Shown: positions 1 through 6,615, counted from the stretch's first letter. The stretch: 7,058 nucleotides of DNA from Candidatus Thorarchaeota archaeon (GCA_018238825.1 JABCSP010000114.1:1-7058); one strand, 5' to 3'. A program made the numbers and translations. The notes: generated from the sequence alone by a model not told the origin.

Positions 1-59
1 TTAGCACATGACGCAACATCTAAAACCTGAACAGCATTCTATGTTTGCTTGTGACCAAG

Positions 60-1091
60 ATGAATGACCTCTATGGAAGAGACCTAATCACAACACAAGA
101 TTGGAGTGTTGAAGAAATTGAGAAGGCTCTTGATCTCGCTTTCGAGATGAAGGCTAATCGCTATGACCATTCTATGAATAGTAGTCTGGACCGACGGACT
201 TTCTTCATGTTCTTTTACAACCCTTCTGTCCGTACAAGACAATCCTTTGAAGCGGCTGCTACAGAGCTAGGTGGACATGCCCAATTTCTTGAACCTAAAT
301 CAATGCGACTTAAGACATCAAAATCAGCAGGCGAAACCATTGAAGACGCTGCCCAAGTTATGAGCCGGTATGCTGTAGGTGTTGGTATACGAATTCTAGA
401 AACCGCTCTAGAATATTACGGACAGGGAGACGAAATTCTACGTCAGTATGCTGCCAACTCATCTGTACCAATTCTCAGCATGGCACATGATAAATTCCAT
501 CCTTTCCAAGGATTAGCTGATGTCATGGGTTATCGACAGCATGCAGGAAAGAATCTCAAGGGTAAGAAAATAGTCCAAGTTTGGGGCAAGGGCGCACTTG
601 TTCGTTCGTGGTGCAGTATCCAAGAGAGCATCCTGATTAACTCACGTTTGGGGATGGATGTTACACTAGCGTATCCACAAGGCTATGATTTGGATCCTGA
701 AGTCATCAAATCGTGTGAAGCAAATGCTGAGGCTTCTGATAGCACTTTTGAGATAGTTCATGATCTTGAGGAAGGCTACAAAGATGCTGACATAGTCTAT
801 TCAAGAAACTGGATGACTTCAAGCTTCTATGATGATATGGGCAAGCATGGTGTTGATGCTGCTAAAAAGAAAGAGATAGAAAAAGCGGCGAATCACGATG
901 ATTGGATTGCAAATAGTGAATGGATGTCAAAGACTAATGATGCATTCTTCACACACTGTGGCCCGGTCGATAGGAATGCTGAGGTGACCGATGAAGTCTG
1001 TGACGGTCCGAAATCCATTGTGTATGATGTTGCTGAAGCTCGTCTTCATGTTCAAAAGGCAGTAATGGCACTTACAATGGGGAAAAAATAG
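60..1091 (+). CDS. Ornithine/N-acetylornithine carbamoyltransferase-family protein (argF-like), substrate uncertain
   Basis: Cytoplasmic enzyme of 343 residues, close to the roughly 340 usual for the aspartate/ornithine carbamoyltransferase superfamily, which transfers carbamoyl from carbamoyl phosphate to an amino group. The N-terminal carbamoyl-phosphate domain has SVRTR at residues 56-60 (the S-T-R-T-R motif) and HPFQ at 147-150 (HPxQ). The C-terminal domain has HCGP at 299-302, where ornithine enzymes have HCLP, and ends in EARLHVQKAVM, like the ENRLHVQKA of acetylornithine enzymes. TTQDWS at 11-16 also resembles the start of Xanthomonas acetylornithine carbamoyltransferase as I remember it. 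The ATG at 60 was chosen because homologues begin just before this segment. In-frame TTG (45) and GTG (51) starts would add 5 or 3 residues. No Shine-Dalgarno motif is present. The proline-rich substrate loop of acetylornithine enzymes is missing, so ornithine, acetylornithine or another acceptor is possible. Family assignment is confident, substrate is not. A terminator follows directly. Confidence 0.88.
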   Translation: MNDLYGRDLITTQDWSVEEIEKALDLAFEMKANRYDHSMNSSLDRRTFFMFFYNPSVRTRQSFEAAATELGGHAQFLEPKSMRLKTSKSAGETIEDAAQVMSRYAVGVGIRILETALEYYGQGDEILRQYAANSSVPILSMAHDKFHPFQGLADVMGYRQHAGKNLKGKKIVQVWGKGALVRSWCSIQESILINSRLGMDVTLAYPQGYDLDPEVIKSCEANAEASDSTFEIVHDLEEGYKDADIVYSRNWMTSSFYDDMGKHGVDAAKKKEIEKAANHDDWIANSEWMSKTNDAFFTHCGPVDRNAEVTDEVCDGPKSIVYDVAEARLHVQKAVMALTMGKK

Positions 1092-1094
1092 ACT

Positions 1095-1126
1095 GAGATG
1101 GGCTCCGGCCCTTCTCTTCCTTTTTT
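1095..1126 (+). terminator. Hairpin plus T-tract terminator of the carbamoyltransferase gene
   Basis: Four bases after the stop codon, GAGA (1095-1098), a T, and GGGC (1100-1103) pair across a TCCG loop with GCCC (1108-1111), a T, and TCTC (1113-1116). The eight pairs are interrupted by one T-T mismatch. A pyrimidine tract with six T residues (1121-1126) follows. The C(TCCG)G apex is a stable UNCG-type tetraloop. The shape resembles a bacterial intrinsic terminator, and the T-tract alone would suit archaeal termination. Confidence 0.75.
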
Positions 1127-1347
1127 CTATGTCCTTTTCTGTACATCGATACAATTTTTGACGTATTTGGCGCTAATCATTTCTTCAATTGATTATTTTG
1201 GGCAACACGTATATATCAGAATAATACATTTTTTAATATTGTGCCGGGAGAAATCCAATCGCAACAAAGGGTGCGTGTCCGTTCCGAGAATAACCTCCGG
1301 AGTTAACACACAACCTCCATGTTTAGACTTGGTAATTAGAAACTTAC
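1127..1347. other. Convergent intergenic region, no supported gene
   Basis: This lies between the 3' ends of the carbamoyltransferase and the first ABC ATPase. An 86-codon open frame (1098-1358, +) crosses it but starts inside the terminator and has no recognisable domain, so I do not call it. AT-rich sequence at about 1208-1240, including TATATATC, could act as a promoter on either strand. An 8-base palindrome CTCCGGAG lies near 1300. I found no tRNA or known RNA signature. Confidence 0.5.
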
Positions 1348-1367
1348 GTGGACGCTAAGGCGTCCAC
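1348..1367 (-). terminator. Perfect 8-bp hairpin just after the ABC ATPase stop codon
   Basis: GTGGACGC (1348-1355) and GCGTCCAC (1360-1367) are perfect reverse complements around the 4-base loop TAAG. The hairpin begins three bases past the stop codon of the minus-strand ABC ATPase (TAA at 1373-1371). On the minus strand only a short T-run follows, and on the plus strand a T-rich stretch (1371-1383) follows. It may therefore terminate or stabilise transcripts from either direction. The structure is certain; its role is inferred. Confidence 0.6.
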
Positions 1368-1370
1368 ACC

Positions 1371-2459
1371 TTATTCTTCTTTTGAAATTTCTCGCCAACG
1401 ATGACACTGTATCCAGTGATCTGTTTCAATTTCTTCTCTCTCAGGAACTTCGGTTTTACAGATATCCTCTGTATATCGGCATCGAGGATGGAATGGACAA
1501 CCTGGGGGAACGTCAGTTAAATCTGGAGGGTCTCCGGGAATGCCGCGTAATCTAGGTTTCTTTCCTGCACGCATCTGCATCATTGCTATTGTTGGAAATG
1601 ATGACATTAGTCCTTTAGTGTAAGGATGCATAGGATTGTGAAACATTTGAACTGCATCTCCAGACTCTATAATTTTTCCACAATACATGACCGCAACAAT
1701 GTCCGCAAGTTCTGCAACAACTCCGGCATCATGGCTTATCAAAAGAAGTGAAACACCGAACTCTTCCTTTATCATTCTTAGGACATTGAGTATCTGGCGC
1801 TGCATGGTGACATCCAAGGCTGAAGTTGGTTCGTCTGCAATCACCATGTATGGTCCTGCGATAAGGGCCATTGCAATCAGTATTCTTTGGCTTTCACCAC
1901 CCGAAAAAGTTCCTGGCTCCATGACAAAGCGAATATCCGAATCTGCAAGTTGGACTATTCCTAGGTATTCGAGTACCTTTCTTTTCATCTCAACGAGTCT
2001 GACATTATCATCATGAATCTCTAATACTTCTGCAGTTTGATGACCTATGCTATGTTGAGGGTTAAGTGCATGCCCAAGACCTTGAGGTATCAGACTAATC
2101 TGTTTTCCACGAATCTTGACTAGCTCTTCCTGAGGTAATCCTATAATTTGCTGACCCCTAAATATTACACTACCTTGAACGCCTGGTCTATCAGTTTCTC
2201 CTTTGATACCTTTGGCAAATGATTTCATGAGATCAGGATCATTTGAGGTTGCCGCTGAGAACTTTGCTATTCTTTCAAATAGACCTAGCATAGCTAGTGC
2301 CATACTACTCTTTCCTGAACCGCTTTCGCCCAAGAGCCCAACGCATTCACCTTCTCTAACTACTAGTGATACGTCATTTACTGCTCGCACTAAACCTTTC
2401 TTAGAGGGATAGAACGCCTTCAGATTTTCAACAACTAGTAGGGGGTCACCTTTTGTCAT
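1371..2459 (-). CDS. OppD/DppD-type ABC transporter ATP-binding protein (canonical motifs)
   Basis: Cytoplasmic ATPase of 362 residues that would energise a peptide/nickel/oligosaccharide-class ABC importer. Motifs in order: A-loop Tyr17, Walker A GESGSGKS at 44-51, Q-loop Gln126 (IPQ), signature FSGGESQR at 185-192, Walker B YMVIADE at 204-210 with catalytic Glu210, D-loop SALD, and switch His243 in ISHD. The C-terminal OppD/F domain (about 265-352) has the GCPFHPRC motif and four cysteines (321, 327, 334, 352) expected to bind a [4Fe-4S] cluster, as reported for mycobacterial OppD. A segment of about 30 residues (63-94) between Walker A and the Q-loop looks longer than usual. The ATG at 2459 sits about 26 bases from the centre of an AT-rich box, which fits a leaderless mRNA. 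Its closest relative here is the ATPase at 3966-5093, a likely heterodimer partner. The cargo cannot be read from an ATPase, and no permease gene is present. Confidence 0.93.
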   Translation of the reverse strand: MTKGDPLLVVENLKAFYPSKKGLVRAVNDVSLVVREGECVGLLGESGSGKSSMALAMLGLFERIAKFSAATSNDPDLMKSFAKGIKGETDRPGVQGSVIFRGQQIIGLPQEELVKIRGKQISLIPQGLGHALNPQHSIGHQTAEVLEIHDDNVRLVEMKRKVLEYLGIVQLADSDIRFVMEPGTFSGGESQRILIAMALIAGPYMVIADEPTSALDVTMQRQILNVLRMIKEEFGVSLLLISHDAGVVAELADIVAVMYCGKIIESGDAVQMFHNPMHPYTKGLMSSFPTIAMMQMRAGKKPRLRGIPGDPPDLTDVPPGCPFHPRCRYTEDICKTEVPEREEIETDHWIQCHRWREISKEE

Positions 2460-2480
2460 GCAGTCACCAACTTGAGCTTG

Positions 2481-2490
2481 AATATTTTTA
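2481..2490 (-). promoter_or_regulatory. Candidate TATA box for the first ABC ATPase
   Basis: The minus strand reads TAAAAATATT here. Its centre is about 26-27 bases upstream of the ATG at 2459, the spacing expected between an archaeal TATA box and the transcription start. This would make the mRNA leaderless. It rests on composition and spacing only. Confidence 0.45.
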
Positions 2491-2599
2491 CTAATAAAGC
2501 GTGTTGAAAGAGCACTATTGATGAATTACTATTTCCTGAAACATAGTACACAATAGGAAACCTTAAACACGGCTCCCAACGCCTCCAGCAAAATGTATT

Positions 2600-2618
2600 G
2601 CTTACATATTTTGTAAGC
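2600..2618. promoter_or_regulatory. Inverted repeat in the divergent intergenic region, candidate operator
   Basis: GCTTACA (2600-2606) and TGTAAGC (2612-2618) form a perfect 7-bp inverted repeat around TATTT. It lies between the divergently transcribed ABC ATPase and AT3 gene, about 140 and 95 bases from their start codons. The half-site size and 5-base spacer suit a dimeric helix-turn-helix regulator. The centre is itself TATA-like (CATATTTT) and could serve the plus-strand gene. A transcribed hairpin is an alternative. Confidence 0.4.
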
Positions 2619-2711
2619 TGAGTGCATGTTGTATCCAATTAGACGATTCATTGTGATATCCTCGAAAGTGGGTGCAGGTAGCGACGGGGCATTGGTTGGG
2701 GCTAATTCACA

Positions 2712-3881
2712 ATGACGGAAAAGCGAGAATCATGGATTACAATTGCTAAGGCCGTAGCATTAGTTCTCGTTATTTTTATTCATTCAAATCCAGCAAGAGA
2801 TTCTTTCTCCAGTTTTCTTACGGGAATGGTGATGCCTGCATTCTTCGTACTCTATGGTGTTGCTCACAATAGTGGGAAGAGTCGTGGCAATCTCAAGAAG
2901 TATTTTATTGGTCGCGCTCGAGCATTGATGATTCCGTACTTTGTTCTGACTCTAGCTATGTTAGTAATGTATGCAGCTTTTTACCCTTTTGTTGATTTTG
3001 GATTCACACCAACCGATTTTGTTTTTTACAGTATATATGGAAACGGTCCACTTGGACGAGTCACTCATCTATGGTTCTTACGGACTATGTTCTTTGCTAT
3101 CATCCTGTTCGCATTTGTTGACCGCTTCTTGCATAACAAATCCATTGCATTCCGCTTGATTCTCTTGGCATCCGCTCCCGCAATAGGAGTGTTCTTAAAA
3201 TATGGAACTGGAGTTGAACTTGTTCCATGGGGAATGGATTCTGTATTCATTGCATTATCATTTATGATGATGGGAAGCGAAATTCGAAGGTATCGACATC
3301 TCTCCCCCTGGAGTGTCAATTCTTATGTTGATGTAATCGGTCTCACAATTGCTTTCATTGCATATTCTTACTTTACTTTTGTGAATGGCTTTGTCAATAT
3401 CGGAGAAAGCCTCTATGGTATTTCTATATACAATTACATGTTTACCGGAATTCTTGGTACCTATATTGTGTGCCTTCTTTCCTTCTACGCAGGTAAGTAT
3501 AGCAATCGCTTAACTCGATATGCCACATCCATCAATAAGGTAGGGCAAGAGATCTATGAAGTACATCCATTGATAATTGAATTTAATGTCCAATTCCTCG
3601 GTGGTTTAGCAATTTGGGGATCATTAACAATCTATCTGGGAAACCCATTTTTGATTCTCAATTTTCTATCTGCAATCATCATATCCTACTTACTTGCTAC
3701 ACAAGTAATTGGTAGATTTGGTGTTCTTCAGTTGGTTTTCATGGGCTTTAGAAAAACTAAGGAAGCCTATCCGAAACCAACATTTCCAGTTCCAGAACCC
3801 AATGGAAATGGAAATAATCATGCTGAGAGTGTAGAGGAACCTGTTCCGATAGAGGTTAAAAATAGAAATCGTGAGGATTAA
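2712..3881 (+). CDS. Acyltransferase-3 family integral membrane protein (COG3594/OafA-like)
   Basis: Multi-pass membrane protein of 389 residues with about ten hydrophobic segments. The family uses an acyl donor to O- or N-acylate sugars or lipids at the membrane. Supporting motifs are WITIAKAVALVLVIFIHS at 8-25, ending in the conserved first-helix His24; MPAFFVLYG at 41-49; the basic loop RARALMIPY at 68-76; HLWFL at 119-123, typical of fucose 4-O-acetylase-like members; and IYEVHPLI at 281-288 in the late conserved helix. The soluble tail (351-389) is rich in Pro, Asn, Gly and Glu and is probably disordered and cytoplasmic. The ATG at 2712 is fixed by an in-frame stop codon nine bases upstream. 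No Shine-Dalgarno motif or well-spaced TATA box was seen, so the mRNA may have a leader. It stands alone on the plus strand between two minus-strand ABC ATPase genes. Family is confident; the acceptor is unknown. Confidence 0.85.
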   Translation: MTEKRESWITIAKAVALVLVIFIHSNPARDSFSSFLTGMVMPAFFVLYGVAHNSGKSRGNLKKYFIGRARALMIPYFVLTLAMLVMYAAFYPFVDFGFTPTDFVFYSIYGNGPLGRVTHLWFLRTMFFAIILFAFVDRFLHNKSIAFRLILLASAPAIGVFLKYGTGVELVPWGMDSVFIALSFMMMGSEIRRYRHLSPWSVNSYVDVIGLTIAFIAYSYFTFVNGFVNIGESLYGISIYNYMFTGILGTYIVCLLSFYAGKYSNRLTRYATSINKVGQEIYEVHPLIIEFNVQFLGGLAIWGSLTIYLGNPFLILNFLSAIIISYLLATQVIGRFGVLQLVFMGFRKTKEAYPKPTFPVPEPNGNGNNHAESVEEPVPIEVKNRNRED

Positions 3882-3889
3882 TTAGTAGG

Positions 3890-3913
3890 GTACTCCAGAC
3901 GCTTTCTGGATAC
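3890..3913 (+). terminator. Hairpin downstream of the AT3 gene
   Basis: TCCAGA (3894-3899) and TCTGGA (3905-3910) form a perfect stem around CGCTT. GTA (3890-3892) and TAC (3911-3913) extend it past one bulged C. It starts nine bases after the AT3 stop codon in a convergent gap. No T-run follows immediately on the plus strand; the nearest (TTTT) is about 35 bases on. Terminator function is therefore plausible but unproven. Confidence 0.4.
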
Positions 3914-3948
3914 GTGGTGGCCGAACTTTAGGTGTTACTGTTAGCAAA

Positions 3949-3960
3949 TTTTATTAAAAA
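3949..3960 (-). terminator. T-tract terminator for the second ABC ATPase, possibly bidirectional
   Basis: Beginning five bases past the stop codon of the minus-strand ATPase (TGA/TAA-proximal end at 3966), the minus strand reads TTTTTAATAAAA. This oligo-T run resembles the T-rich signals at which archaeal RNA polymerase releases. The plus strand has TTTTATT at the same place, so convergent transcripts could both end here. Confidence 0.45.
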
Positions 3961-3965
3961 CGAAA

Positions 3966-5093
3966 TCACCATTCAGGAAGTTCCTCATATCTATGGCACA
4001 TAACGAAATGACCAACTTCTATCTCTCGGAATTCTGGAATCTTCTCTCTGCAAATATCTTGCACATACTCACAACGCTCTTTGAAAGGACAGCCAACTAA
4101 TGGTATTGAAACGTCTGGTAACTTACCTGGGATTCCTCGTATCCTAAGTCCCTTCTCTTTCATCTTTCGAATGATTTCCATAGTTGGATTGCTCATAATG
4201 AAGGCTCGGGTGAATGGATGCCCTGGCGAGTTCATGATAGTTTCAGTAGTCCCGAATTCGACAATCTTACCTGCAGTCATCACAGCAACTTTGTCACAGG
4301 TCTGAGAAATTGTACCTTGGTTATTACTGATCATCAATAGTGAGAGATCTGTTTCTTTGCGGATAATTCCGATGGCATCCAGAATACGCAACTGAATTGC
4401 CATATCCACCGCAGTCGTGGGTTCATCTGCTATCAATAGATCCGGATGGGGAATAAGTGCCATTGCTATCAGTACACGCTGGTCTTCACCAACACTGAAT
4501 TGAGAAGGTTTCATATCCTTACGTATATCGACATCACCAAGCTCTACCAAATCTAGTGATTGTAACACTCTTTTCATCACTTGCCAATCTGTGAGTCTAT
4601 TGTCTTCATCGTGTGCATGTAGAACCTCTGCAGTCTGCTCCTCAAAAGTTGAATAGGGGTTTAGTGATTTAGTAGAACCTTGAGGAACGTATGTAATTGC
4701 ATCACCTCGAATCTGACGATATTCCTTTTCATTCAGAGTTAGAATATTCTCACCTTTGAACCAGATTTGCCCCTCAACACCTGGCAATTCCATTCCCATT
4801 TCTTCTGAGGTTAGACCTTTTTTCTTAGCTTCATCTTTCAAGGCCCAGAGTGCTTTATTTTCCTTATTTCCTGCGGTTGACGCATAAGTTCGGGATAGAT
4901 TATCAAAGAGACCAAGGATAGCAAGAGCCACAGTTGTCTTTCCAGAGCCTGATTCCCCAAAAAGACCTAATGACTCCCCTTTCAGAATTTCAAATGAAAT
5001 ATCATTAACTGCACGAACGAAACCCTTCTTTGAAGTGTAGAACGCCTTGAGATTTTCTACTCTGATTGTAACTTTGGTATCTTCAGCGGTCAT
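3966..5093 (-). CDS. OppD/OppF-type ABC transporter ATP-binding protein with degenerate signature and switch motifs
   Basis: Cytoplasmic ABC ATPase of 375 residues, paralogous to the protein at 1371-2459 (both begin with VENLKAFY, then SKKG, VRAVND). Intact motifs: Walker A GESGSGKT at 46-53, Q-loop Gln138 (VPQ), Walker B LLIADE at 219-224 with Glu224, and D-loop TAVD. Altered motifs: the signature reads FSVGEDQR at 199-206, so the first Gly of LSGGQ is Val201, and the switch region reads ISNN at 255-258, so the usual His is Asn257. The C-terminal domain has GCPFKERC and four cysteines (335, 341, 348, 366) likely to bind [4Fe-4S]. An insertion of about 40 residues (62-104) follows Walker A. 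It lies 57 bases after the AT3 gene at 5151-6572 on the same strand, so co-transcription is possible. No Shine-Dalgarno motif precedes the ATG. It probably pairs with the canonical ATPase. Family is confident; cargo unknown. Confidence 0.92.
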   Translation of the reverse strand: MTAEDTKVTIRVENLKAFYTSKKGFVRAVNDISFEILKGESLGLFGESGSGKTTVALAILGLFDNLSRTYASTAGNKENKALWALKDEAKKKGLTSEEMGMELPGVEGQIWFKGENILTLNEKEYRQIRGDAITYVPQGSTKSLNPYSTFEEQTAEVLHAHDEDNRLTDWQVMKRVLQSLDLVELGDVDIRKDMKPSQFSVGEDQRVLIAMALIPHPDLLIADEPTTAVDMAIQLRILDAIGIIRKETDLSLLMISNNQGTISQTCDKVAVMTAGKIVEFGTTETIMNSPGHPFTRAFIMSNPTMEIIRKMKEKGLRIRGIPGKLPDVSIPLVGCPFKERCEYVQDICREKIPEFREIEVGHFVMCHRYEELPEW

Positions 5094-5150
5094 AAATTTT
5101 CAATAGATATTCAACTCAAATACTCTGTGGCCAACGCATAAAATCGAAAA

Positions 5151-6572
5151 TCACATAGTAATATCATAGGATCCATCCATCGAGAATGCCTTGTACATGA
5201 GTGTCATAGATAAACCAATGAAGAATATGATTGCAAGAATGCTAGCTATCGCTCCTAGTCCTGTAATATCATTGAAACCTATCACTTCCCTAATGATATC
5301 TATTAACACACTCATTAGAACAATCGCCATCAACGACCCAAAGAGAATACCTGTTCTCTTTGTCCAGAGATGTTTCCACCAGGGTTTCCCTTCTGTAGGT
5401 ACCCGTTTCTCTACTCCATACCATAACAATCCTCCAGTTAAGCAAATAGTGAGATTGATGAGGTAGAATGGGATGTACAAAAGGTCAGATGGCCAACCCA
5501 TTTCAAGAGCGAAATTTGGAATTTGATGGTGAATTGCATCATCAAATGAGATTGAATGATACAGTATTGACATGTAGAAGATCTGGAATAGAAGTATGTG
5601 ATATGAGGCTCTACCCACCCGTTGAACGAACCCCTGAAATGTTCCAGTTGCTTTCTCAGGTATAAACATCATCGCTACCAAGAATAGAAATGCAGCATAT
5701 CCATAGAAGATTAGAGTATAGTCCCCTATAATGAACCCCTGAACAAAGCTGAAGAAATCGCCAAATATATTTGGCAGTGACCCCAATACCCCGCTATGTG
5801 TACCTGGTGAAATTGTAACATAGTCTACCATGAACATTACACTGATTGGAAGATATATGTACATGAACCAGTTTCTCTTCTCCCTTAAATCATAACCTTT
5901 GGAGAACCATAGTCCAAGACCTACGGCTGGCAGAAAGAAGACGATATTGAATCTAATGGCAGTTACAATGAATCCTTCCAAAGCCGAATCGATTGGATAT
6001 GGGAACCATAAGTACATGATAGCTTGGAGTATTATTTCTCCCAGAAAACAGAGAGTTATTGTAAGTACAGGGCGCTTCTTGAATAACCAGTAAGTGATTG
6101 GAAATACAACTATTGATCCGAAAAGCACTGCAATGAACCAGTTTCCAGGTCCCCAAAAGGGAAGGGTTCCAAGAAGTGTGTATTCATTGAAGGTCCACAA
6201 TCCAGTAGCCATACCGACCAAGATTGAACCCACATAGAGCACTGCAAATGGGACTACATACCGTTTGAATTTTCGCTTGAAGTACTCCCACGAATATAAT
6301 TCTCGGAGAGTGCTTGCACCGCTGTATTTGAATGAATACGCCATATTGAATCCCATGACGATTAAGAAGAATGGGATTGATAGTCGCTCCCAGAATATAC
6401 TTCCCATTGCACCTTTAATCTCCCAGGTCAAACTGTGATCCATTACTACGAACGCGATTGCAATAGCTTTCAATACATCTAATTGAAAGTAGTAAGGTCT
6501 CTTTGGCTCAACAACCTGCTTCAGTTCAACTTCAACCTCTTCAAGTTCCGATAATGATTCTGGGTCCAACAT
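5151..6572 (-). CDS. Acyltransferase-3 family integral membrane protein (large, about 12 membrane segments)
   Basis: With the start chosen here, 473 residues: an acidic N-terminal tail (about 1-25, many Glu), then about twelve hydrophobic segments. AT3 features are LDVLKAIAIAFVVMDHS at 31-47 with His46; FFLIVMGFNMA at 68-78; YFKRKFKRYVVPF at 97-109, matching the basic loop before a Pro; GNWFIAVLF at 143-151; and SYHILLFQIFY at 323-333, the late Y-x-L-x-H motif with Gln where His is common. The family acylates sugars or lipids at the membrane. The frame is open to an ATG at 6659 (502 residues), but I prefer the ATG at 6572: a TATA-like box about 33 bases upstream would place the transcription start only a few bases before it, inside the longer frame, and the extra 29 residues resemble no AT3 N-terminus I know. 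It is divergent from the gene at 6705 and upstream of the second ATPase. Confidence 0.82.
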   Translation of the reverse strand: MLDPESLSELEEVEVELKQVVEPKRPYYFQLDVLKAIAIAFVVMDHSLTWEIKGAMGSIFWERLSIPFFLIVMGFNMAYSFKYSGASTLRELYSWEYFKRKFKRYVVPFAVLYVGSILVGMATGLWTFNEYTLLGTLPFWGPGNWFIAVLFGSIVVFPITYWLFKKRPVLTITLCFLGEIILQAIMYLWFPYPIDSALEGFIVTAIRFNIVFFLPAVGLGLWFSKGYDLREKRNWFMYIYLPISVMFMVDYVTISPGTHSGVLGSLPNIFGDFFSFVQGFIIGDYTLIFYGYAAFLFLVAMMFIPEKATGTFQGFVQRVGRASYHILLFQIFYMSILYHSISFDDAIHHQIPNFALEMGWPSDLLYIPFYLINLTICLTGGLLWYGVEKRVPTEGKPWWKHLWTKRTGILFGSLMAIVLMSVLIDIIREVIGFNDITGLGAIASILAIIFFIGLSMTLMYKAFSMDGSYDITM

Positions 6573-6584
6573 GACAACTCGTAG

Positions 6585-6596
6585 AACACATGTGTT
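6585..6596. promoter_or_regulatory. Perfect 12-bp palindrome between TATA box and start codon, candidate operator
   Basis: AACACATGTGTT is its own reverse complement. It lies 12 bases upstream of the chosen AT3 ATG (6572) and immediately downstream of the TATA-like box, where a bound repressor would block polymerase. The palindrome is certain; regulator binding is inferred. Confidence 0.45.
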
Positions 6597-6599
6597 GAC

Positions 6600-6611
6600 A
6601 TATAATATAAC
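6600..6611 (-). promoter_or_regulatory. TATA box for the large AT3 gene
   Basis: The minus strand reads GTTATATTATAT. Its centre is about 33 bases upstream of the ATG at 6572, predicting a transcription start about 6 bases before that codon. This is the best TATA-like sequence in the window, and it supports the shorter AT3 start. Confidence 0.55.
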
Positions 6612-6615
6612 ATTC

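Noticed and set aside
1..59. Remnant of an upstream gene at the window start
   Set aside because: The only frame without an immediate stop gives nine residues before TGA at 28-30, with nothing recognisable.
1098..1358. 86-codon open frame on the plus strand after the carbamoyltransferase
   Set aside because: It begins inside the hairpin terminator, has a stretch of hydrophobic residues from T-rich DNA only, and matches no family I know.
2532..2560. TTTCCT and AGGAAA as an inverted repeat
   Set aside because: Only six pairs separated by 17 bases in AT-rich DNA, which is expected by chance.
2456..2638. 60-codon frame on the minus strand overlapping the ABC ATPase start
   Set aside because: It overlaps the start codon region of a well-supported gene, spans the promoter and inverted repeat, and shows no domain.
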